The position numbers and the translations under genes were made by a program. Positions 4,962 through 9,422 of a stretch of 9,422 bases of DNA are shown in pieces. Below the pieces are notes generated by a model, which ran no database searches, was not told the DNA's origin, and saw only the letters and a program-made list of their open reading frames with translations. Origin of the DNA: an uncultured Flavobacteriales bacterium (GTDB taxonomy: Bacteria; Bacteroidota; Bacteroidia; Flavobacteriales_D; Crocinitomicaceae); contig CAJQOB010000268.1 of the NCBI GenBank assembly GCA_905479845.1, positions 1 through 9,422 of the forward strand, in the 5' to 3' direction. Within the stretch, counting starts at the first letter, position 1, and every line of letters begins with the position of its first letter.

Positions 4962-5756
4962 CTATTTTAAGATGATTTTCTGGAGTAGAATTCCCAATGC
5001 AACAGTAATAAGGATAAAACTGAAAACGCGTCGTAATAGTTTCCCCGAAAAGTAACGTTGCAAATACGACCCGAGGAGCACTCCAGAAACAGTGAATAAT
5101 GTAATCACTGATACTAAAGTCCAATCAATACCTCCTTCGGCGGCAATCTGAGGATTAAAAATGTCTCCAGACAAGGCGATCGCCGACTGGATGGAAATAA
5201 TGAACATTGATGTTCCCACCGCCTTTCGAATATCCATTCCGAGCCTGATTAAAATCGGAACGATAATAAACCCTCCTCCTGCTCCGATAAATCCGCTAAG
5301 GAATCCTGTCAAGACTCCAAAAAGTAAAATGTTCAACGTGGTTGCTGGCTCTGAAGAGGGTTTTCTTTTCGAAAGCAGCGTTCGAATCGCCGTGAAAAGC
5401 ATTACTGATATAAGAAGTATCGAAATAATGATTTCCAAAGACATCTGCAACCCCATAAACTCGAATGATTCAGGAATAGCGGGAAGAATGTAGCGACGAA
5501 TGATAAACGCCACAGTCATACTTGGCAAAACGAAGATCAGCCCTTGTTTGAAATCAACTTGATTTGATTTAAGACGTTGAAGTGTTCCTACTCCAGATGC
5601 AACAGACACGACAATCAACGAATAGGTTGTTGCAAGCAACATCGAAGTTCCAAAGAGATAGTGCACCAACGGAACAGTCAATATTGACCCGCCGCCGCCA
5701 ACCAATCCGAGGACAATTCCAATCAATAAAGAGATAAACGCACCCAATCCTAGCAT
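4962..5756 (-). CDS. TauE/SafE-family membrane anion exporter
   Basis: The protein has 264 aa, the usual family length, and is a very hydrophobic inner-membrane protein of about eight helices. The two halves carry the family's repeated glycine motif: GLVGGGGSILTVPL (17-30) and GFIGAGGGFIIVPIL (155-169). A basic cytoplasmic loop (SKRKPSSE, 129-136) separates the halves, and RLGMDIRKAVGTSMF (171-185) is the conserved segment after the second motif. Members move sulfite, sulfoacetate, taurine-derived or related organic anions across the membrane; the substrate cannot be told from sequence. The start ATG is 30 bp after the stop of ctaA on the same strand, so the two are probably one operon, though no shared pathway is known to me. 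A TACATTTG element on the minus strand (5768-5761), just before the ATG, could give an additional near-leaderless transcript. Confidence 0.9.
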   Translation of the reverse strand: MLGLGAFISLLIGIVLGLVGGGGSILTVPLVHYLFGTSMLLATTYSLIVVSVASGVGTLQRLKSNQVDFKQGLIFVLPSMTVAFIIRRYILPAIPESFEFMGLQMSLEIIISILLISVMLFTAIRTLLSKRKPSSEPATTLNILLFGVLTGFLSGFIGAGGGFIIVPILIRLGMDIRKAVGTSMFIISIQSAIALSGDIFNPQIAAEGGIDWTLVSVITLFTVSGVLLGSYLQRYFSGKLLRRVFSFILITVALGILLQKIILK

Positions 5757-5786
5757 GGCACAAATGTAACGGGAAGATTGAAAGTA

Positions 5787-6818
5787 TTAGGAAATCTGCG
5801 GTGAAGTTTTAGCGCGAATCACACCCATTGTAAGAATCCCAAATAAGATTGTCGCAAAAATGAGATGTGCGGTTTGAACCAGCCCTGGCATGTTAGCGTA
5901 TGCCAAGAGCACACCTGAAACTAACTCCAACGCAAGTACAACATATAACGCTCGGATCATTACCAACTTCTCACCACGTTCATTCATCCACGCAATTGCT
6001 GTCAATAAAATCAATACTAACCATGAGAAACTTCTATGAATGTAAAATGGCATCCCGAGTTGTTCTGTCCAGTCGTCCCTGCCATATCCCATTTTGGTCA
6101 ACTCATCGATTGATTCGCGAACCTGCGTTCCTAAGAACATCTGATAAATCGTAATCGCAAAACAAACCCAAAGAAGGTAAAGTGTCCATTTCGGGAGTTT
6201 CAAATGCCCTTTCATTGCAGGACTTACTGATCGGATAAGATACAATTGAAGGCCGATAATTACGAGTGCGAGTAACATATGAACCGTGATTGTCCAAGGG
6301 ACCAAATTTGTCGCTACAACGATCGACCCAAACCAAGCTTGAATGGCCATTAAAACTAAGTTAAACCCTGCTAGAAGTAGCAGTTTCCTTTTCTTACTCC
6401 CTGTACCTTTCGGAATCAATAGTAGCCAGAAAAAGGCGATTAGCATCGCATCTCCAGCCAAAAACCCGAACAGTCGATTGACATATTCCGTCCATGTTTT
6501 TCGAGGGTTAAAATCTTCTTCCTTGAGAACGTTCGGATCATTTTGAAGCTTCTCAGCCGTCTCACTCATTCCAAGGGAATTCAAAAACTTCGAAAACTTC
6601 TCAACCTTCTTTTCGCGACCTTCAGAATATGTTTCCTTGTAATCGGCAGGTAATTCATCTGCACTGCTTGGCGGTACCCATTGACCGAAGCATTTTGGCC
6701 AATCTGGACACCCCATTCCACTGCCCGTTATCCGAACAAAACTTCCTGCGACAACCACTAAGTAGATTAATACAAGTGTTATCCAGTTGAACCTTACAAA
6801 TGCCTTGGAAAAACTCAT
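5787..6818 (-). CDS. ctaA: heme A synthase, COX15/CtaA family
   Basis: The protein has 343 aa and is an inner-membrane protein of eight helices. It oxidises the C8 methyl group of heme O to the formyl group of heme A for aa3-type cytochrome oxidase. The start shows the family signature VVAGSFVRITGSGMGCPDWP (22-41), with Cys37 and Cys43 (GCPDWPKCFG) in the first external loop. This loop carries a long charged insert (about 52-105), typical of COX15-type rather than Bacillus-type CtaA. Histidines H180 (TVHMLLA), H261 (YIHRSFSW) and H318 (TAHLIFA) are present at heme-ligand positions. The fourth expected position, in the E-Y-x-H-R motif, is Asn114 (TWTEYVNRLFG), with the catalytic-type Glu111 kept. 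It is likely the first gene of an operon with the TauE/SafE exporter and is divergent from the epimerase gene 48 bp away. No other oxidase gene (ctaB, cox) is in the window. Confidence 0.93.
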   Translation of the reverse strand: MSFSKAFVRFNWITLVLIYLVVVAGSFVRITGSGMGCPDWPKCFGQWVPPSSADELPADYKETYSEGREKKVEKFSKFLNSLGMSETAEKLQNDPNVLKEEDFNPRKTWTEYVNRLFGFLAGDAMLIAFFWLLLIPKGTGSKKRKLLLLAGFNLVLMAIQAWFGSIVVATNLVPWTITVHMLLALVIIGLQLYLIRSVSPAMKGHLKLPKWTLYLLWVCFAITIYQMFLGTQVRESIDELTKMGYGRDDWTEQLGMPFYIHRSFSWLVLILLTAIAWMNERGEKLVMIRALYVVLALELVSGVLLAYANMPGLVQTAHLIFATILFGILTMGVIRAKTSPQIS

Positions 6819-6866
6819 GCTGTAAAATTAATCATTCGTACCTTAGTAAACGTAAAATCGTAAAAT

Positions 6867-7667
6867 TTGTCGGTAACAATTATTGGATGTGGATGGCTTG
6901 GTTTCCCTTTAGGGAAAGAGCTTGTAAATCAAGGGCGATTGGTCAATGGCTCTGTTCGAGATGATGCCAAACTTAAGAGTATTGATAATGCAGGAATTAC
7001 TTCTTTTTTGCTAAACTTGGAACAATCGACACACATCTCAGAAACGATAACTGAGTCGACTGAAGTTTTAATCATCTGTACTCCTCCACTCTATAAAAAT
7101 GAACCTAAAAAATATCAACATATTCTAAATGAATTGTTGGATCAGTTTTCAAATGAGACGCTCGTAATCTTCACTAGTTCTACAGGGATTTACCCAAAGA
7201 CCGCTAATAATTTTGTCGAGAGTTTTGAACTAAATTTTCTACAGGATTCCTCGGCTTTGATTCTGGCAGAAGAAACTATTCGACAATCAAGAAAGGCGTA
7301 CGCCATTTTTCGACTGGGTGGTTTAATTGGCCCGAACCGACACCCAATTCGCTTCCTCCAAGGAAGAAAAGATGTGAAAAATCCGAATGGCCCAATCAAT
7401 TTTGTTCATCAAGGAGACTGCATTCGTGCAATTGTTGAAACCATTAAAAACAAAGCCATTCGAGGAACATTTAACCTTGTTTACCCCGATCATCCTACGC
7501 GAAAAGAATACTACTCGATCGCAGCGAAACATTACGGATTAGAAGTCCCAACTTTCAGCAATGAACCCTCCACACAGCGCATTATTTCTTCAGAGAAAAT
7601 CACTCATGATTTTTCATTTGAATTCAAATTTCCGATCGATAATTACCCTCAATTGAATTTCAGCTAA
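6867..7667 (+). CDS. NAD(P)-binding epimerase/dehydratase-like protein (YeeZ-like extended SDR)
   Basis: The protein has 266 aa. It begins VTIIGCGWLGFPLGKELVNQ, a Rossmann strand with the dinucleotide motif G7-x-G9-x-x-G12 in the GCGWLG form seen in E. coli YeeZ and relatives. Later landmarks are TPPLYKN (72-78), FTSSTGIYP (102-110), AIFRLGGLIGPNRHP (146-160) and INFVHQGDCIRAI (177-189), all in the order found in NAD-dependent epimerase/dehydratase proteins. The usual Tyr-x-x-x-Lys catalytic pair is not evident, so enzymatic activity and substrate are open. The start is TTG at 6867: a TAA lies directly upstream (6861-6863), no ATG occurs in frame anywhere, and residue 3 is already in the first Rossmann strand. 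It is divergent from ctaA, and 78 bp separate it from the PKD gene downstream. Confidence 0.85.
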   Translation: MSVTIIGCGWLGFPLGKELVNQGRLVNGSVRDDAKLKSIDNAGITSFLLNLEQSTHISETITESTEVLIICTPPLYKNEPKKYQHILNELLDQFSNETLVIFTSSTGIYPKTANNFVESFELNFLQDSSALILAEETIRQSRKAYAIFRLGGLIGPNRHPIRFLQGRKDVKNPNGPINFVHQGDCIRAIVETIKNKAIRGTFNLVYPDHPTRKEYYSIAAKHYGLEVPTFSNEPSTQRIISSEKITHDFSFEFKFPIDNYPQLNFS

Positions 7668-7719
7668 CTTTGCATTACAAGAATTGATTCAAAAAGTTTC
7701 TTTTTTGGAATAACTTTTG
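7665..7719 (+). promoter_or_regulatory. candidate promoter elements before the PKD gene
   Basis: TAACTTTG (7665-7672, overlapping the upstream stop codon) is a full match to TAnnTTTG, and TAACTTTTG (7711-7719) is one base too long. Neither has a TTTG at 19-21 bp upstream. One of them probably starts the transcript of the secreted PKD gene; the second would leave a leader of about 20 nt. Evidence is half-site only. Confidence 0.3.
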
Positions 7720-7745
7720 TACTAATTCTTCGTCTATTGAATACG

Positions 7746-9350
7746 ATGAAAAAAATTCTGCTTTCCATATTGTTGATCTTAAGTGCTTTTTGCTCTCAAG
7801 CATCGCATATTGTTGGTGGTGACATTTACTACGATTATCTCGGAAACAATACGTATCGTTTTTATATCTCAATTTATCGCGACTGCAACTCAACAGGCGC
7901 ACAATTTGACAGCCCGCTTAATTTGGCCGTTTACAACAACGGTGGACTCGTTCAAAATGTTTCTATCCCCTTCCCAGGAGATGCAAATGTTCCAGTAGTA
8001 TTCAATAACCCATGTGTAACTCCACCAAATAACATTTGTACGGAGAATGCTATTTATGTTACAGACATCACTCTTCCTCCAGCAGTTGGAGGGTATACCA
8101 TTTCCTATCAGCGTTGTTGTCGTGGACCAAACATCACGAACGTGGTTAACCCCGGCGACACAGGATTTACTTTGACATGTAATGTTCCTGGGGTCAACAC
8201 AAATGCTTGGGTGAACAGTAGTCCACGATTTACAAACTACCCACCTCAGTTACTGTGTAACAATGAAGATCTAATTTTTGATCATAGTGCTACAGATCCA
8301 GATGGAGATCAATTGGTGTATTCACTCGTTACCCCAAATGCTGGTTCTTCAGGTTTCGCACCACAACCTAATCCATCGCCACCTCCGCCCTATGCACCGA
8401 TCAACTGGGTAGCAGGACATAGTGCTGCTGTTCCTCTTGGGCCTGGCTCAACGATTAATATTAATTCAACAACCGGATTATTGACAGCATCTCCGAACCT
8501 AATTGGACTCTACGTTGTTGGGATTCGAGTGGAAGAAATTCGAAATGGTGTGGTGATCAATGCCACAACGCGTGATTTCCTTTTCAGAGTATTCAACTGT
8601 AACCTTCAACTTGAGAGTATCTTGCCAACGCAGGAGCAGCTTCCAACTTTCATTAATTACTGTCAAGGGTTGACTGTTGATTTCGAAAACAATTCATACG
8701 GAGGAACGAACTACGAATGGGACTTTGGTGTACCTGGTATCACGACCGATGTGAGTACTGCATTTGAACCGTCTTATACCTATCCAGCGCCTGGCGCCTA
8801 CCAAGTAATGCTGGTAGTAAACCCCGGCTGGCCCTGTACCGACACTGCGTACATGGATGTAATAGTCAACAACCAAATAACAGTTTCGTATACCTCGAAT
8901 GACTCGCTCTGTATCTTAGGAAATAGTTTTGATTTTGTTGCTGCGAGCACAGCTCCTGCTGGCTCTAACTACACGTGGGATTTTGGCACTAATGCTAACA
9001 GCCCATCTACTTCAGGAAACGTCGTGAATGGTGTGAACTTTACTGCCTCAGGCTTTATGCCCGTAACAGTAACCGTTGAGAACAACTCATGTGTTGCAGA
9101 TTACACCGACTCAGTGTACATTTTCCCTGAACCAACAGCTTCCATTATCCTTCCTGCCGAGGTCGAATGTGGCGGTTTAACTATTGATTTTGGTAACGGT
9201 TCAACGAATTCAACAACATACGATTGGGATTTCGGAGTGCCTGGTACTGGAACAGATGTTAGTACGGACTTTGAACCTACCTACACCTTTCCAAGTGCTG
9301 GAACGAGGGGGGACGTCATTTCACGAGAACTTCCCATTAATTTCAAATGA
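7746..9350 (+). CDS. secreted PKD-repeat surface protein, 3' end replaced at about 9304
   Basis: From ATG 7746 (preferred over TTG 7737) the protein has a signal peptide MKKILLSILLILSAFCSQA, then SHIVGGDIYYDYLGNNTYRF, the common beginning of very large Bacteroidota surface proteins that usually end in a gliding-motility-type or T9SS sorting domain. Residues about 20-285 form the N-terminal Cys-rich beta module, including YRDC, SYQRCCRGP and SATDPDGDQLVYSL (a cadherin-like segment). Three PKD domains follow at about 300-375 (NYEWDFGVPG), 380-460 (NYTWDFGTNA) and 465-519 (TYDWDFGVPG). The third stops at FEPTYTFPSAGT; a PKD domain should then continue with a Y-x-V-x-L-x-V strand, but the frame reads RGDVISRELPINFK and a stop. 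The real protein was probably much longer and lost its C-terminus, including the secretion signal, by insertion or rearrangement at 9304/9305. Confidence 0.85.
   Translation: MKKILLSILLILSAFCSQASHIVGGDIYYDYLGNNTYRFYISIYRDCNSTGAQFDSPLNLAVYNNGGLVQNVSIPFPGDANVPVVFNNPCVTPPNNICTENAIYVTDITLPPAVGGYTISYQRCCRGPNITNVVNPGDTGFTLTCNVPGVNTNAWVNSSPRFTNYPPQLLCNNEDLIFDHSATDPDGDQLVYSLVTPNAGSSGFAPQPNPSPPPPYAPINWVAGHSAAVPLGPGSTININSTTGLLTASPNLIGLYVVGIRVEEIRNGVVINATTRDFLFRVFNCNLQLESILPTQEQLPTFINYCQGLTVDFENNSYGGTNYEWDFGVPGITTDVSTAFEPSYTYPAPGAYQVMLVVNPGWPCTDTAYMDVIVNNQITVSYTSNDSLCILGNSFDFVAASTAPAGSNYTWDFGTNANSPSTSGNVVNGVNFTASGFMPVTVTVENNSCVADYTDSVYIFPEPTASIILPAEVECGGLTIDFGNGSTNSTTYDWDFGVPGTGTDVSTDFEPTYTFPSAGTRGDVISRELPINFK
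8712..9304 (+). repeat. diverged intragenic duplication, PKD domains 1 and 3
   Basis: Bases 8712-8797 and 9219-9304 (507 bp apart) encode nearly the same peptide: WDFGVPG-x-x-TDVST-x-FEP-x-YT-[YF]-P-x-x-G. The DNA differs mainly at third positions, so it is an old domain duplication under protein selection rather than a recent copy. The second PKD domain (about 8880-9130) is a different subtype. Confidence 0.7.
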
Positions 9351-9422
9351 TTTATATCGCCAATTTTACATTTCACAAATGGACCGCCAACGATTGGGTG
9401 AAATGGTTTTTTCTTGGGATAT
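9305..9422. mobile_element. probable inserted DNA, end of an unidentified element
   Basis: From 9305 the sequence no longer continues the PKD gene. It begins GAGGGGGGACGTCATTTCAC and then runs AT-rich to the window end. A G-run terminus is found at the ends of several transposon families, including Tn3-type elements, but I see no full inverted repeat. Two plus frames are open to the window end: from ATG 9347 (MIYIANFTFHKW) and from ATG 9379 (MDRQRLGEMVFSWD). Neither is recognised. A genome rearrangement or an assembly join would look the same, so the mobile-element call is an inference. Confidence 0.4.

Noticed and set aside
4783..5124. Minus-strand frame of 113 codons across the convergent gene ends
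   Set aside because: It overlaps the receiver gene and the exporter gene in other frames and shows no domain; it is a shadow of both.
5161..5493. Plus-strand frame of 110 codons opposite the TauE/SafE gene
   Set aside because: It is the mirror of a clearly recognisable membrane transporter and has no homologous feature of its own.
5761..5768. TACATTTG as the main promoter of the exporter gene
   Set aside because: There is no -33 TTTG at the right spacing, and the gene is 30 bp behind ctaA on the same strand, so read-through from ctaA is the simpler explanation.
9379..9422. Start of a transposase at ATG 9379
   Set aside because: Only 14 codons are visible and they match no transposase N-terminus I know; another frame is also open.

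Overview
The window looks like a chromosomal segment of a Bacteroidota bacterium, most likely a flavobacterium-like lineage (Cryomorphaceae or Crocinitomicaceae type). The evidence is a protein with a type IX secretion C-terminal sorting domain (YPNP), a large secreted PKD-repeat protein of the Cys-rich 'SHIVGGDIYYDY' type, a CtaA/COX15 heme A synthase, LytTR signalling, AT-rich DNA, and promoters of the Bacteroidota form TTTG-N19-TAnnTTTG rather than Shine-Dalgarno-rich starts. Genus cannot be given from the sequence alone.

Layout. Bases 1-139 are the edge of an IS3-family insertion sequence: the start of orfA on the minus strand plus a terminal inverted repeat. A 12-bp tandem repeat follows, then a small exported protein of possible PsbP/Mog1 fold (275-817). 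Bases 818-1552 hold no intact gene. They contain a degenerate array of about five 32-bp units (871-1031) and a decayed plus-strand gene with in-frame stops and a frameshift (1008-1338). Minus-strand genes follow: a REC-LytTR response regulator (1553-2326), an unrecognised 145-aa protein (2431-2868) and a short T9SS cargo protein (3124-3840). A second stretch of gene debris (3933-4155) runs up to a minus-strand tRNA with anticodon CAT, which has a clear terminator and a clear promoter. A divergent promoter drives a stand-alone receiver protein (4555-4950).

The next block is more ordinary: a likely two-gene minus-strand operon of heme A synthase (ctaA, 6818-5787) and a TauE/SafE-family anion exporter (5756-4962), and on the plus strand a YeeZ-like NAD(P)-binding epimerase/dehydratase relative (6867-7667) that can only start at TTG. 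The last gene (7746-9350) encodes a secreted PKD-domain protein. It is cut off in the middle of its third PKD repeat at about base 9304, where the sequence switches to unrelated DNA beginning with a G run, probably an inserted element or a rearrangement junction.

The genes do not form one obvious pathway. ctaA supports biogenesis of aa3-type cytochrome oxidase. The two response regulators have no kinase in the window. The two exported proteins with PKD or T9SS features suggest a gliding or surface-adhesion lifestyle. The left 4.3 kb shows much more decay, repeats and mobile DNA than the 4.5-9.3 kb block. I found no convincing new multi-gene system. The most useful leads are the interrupted PKD gene, the 32-bp degenerate repeat array, the decayed genes beside the tRNA and IS, and the Asn replacing a heme-ligand His in CtaA.
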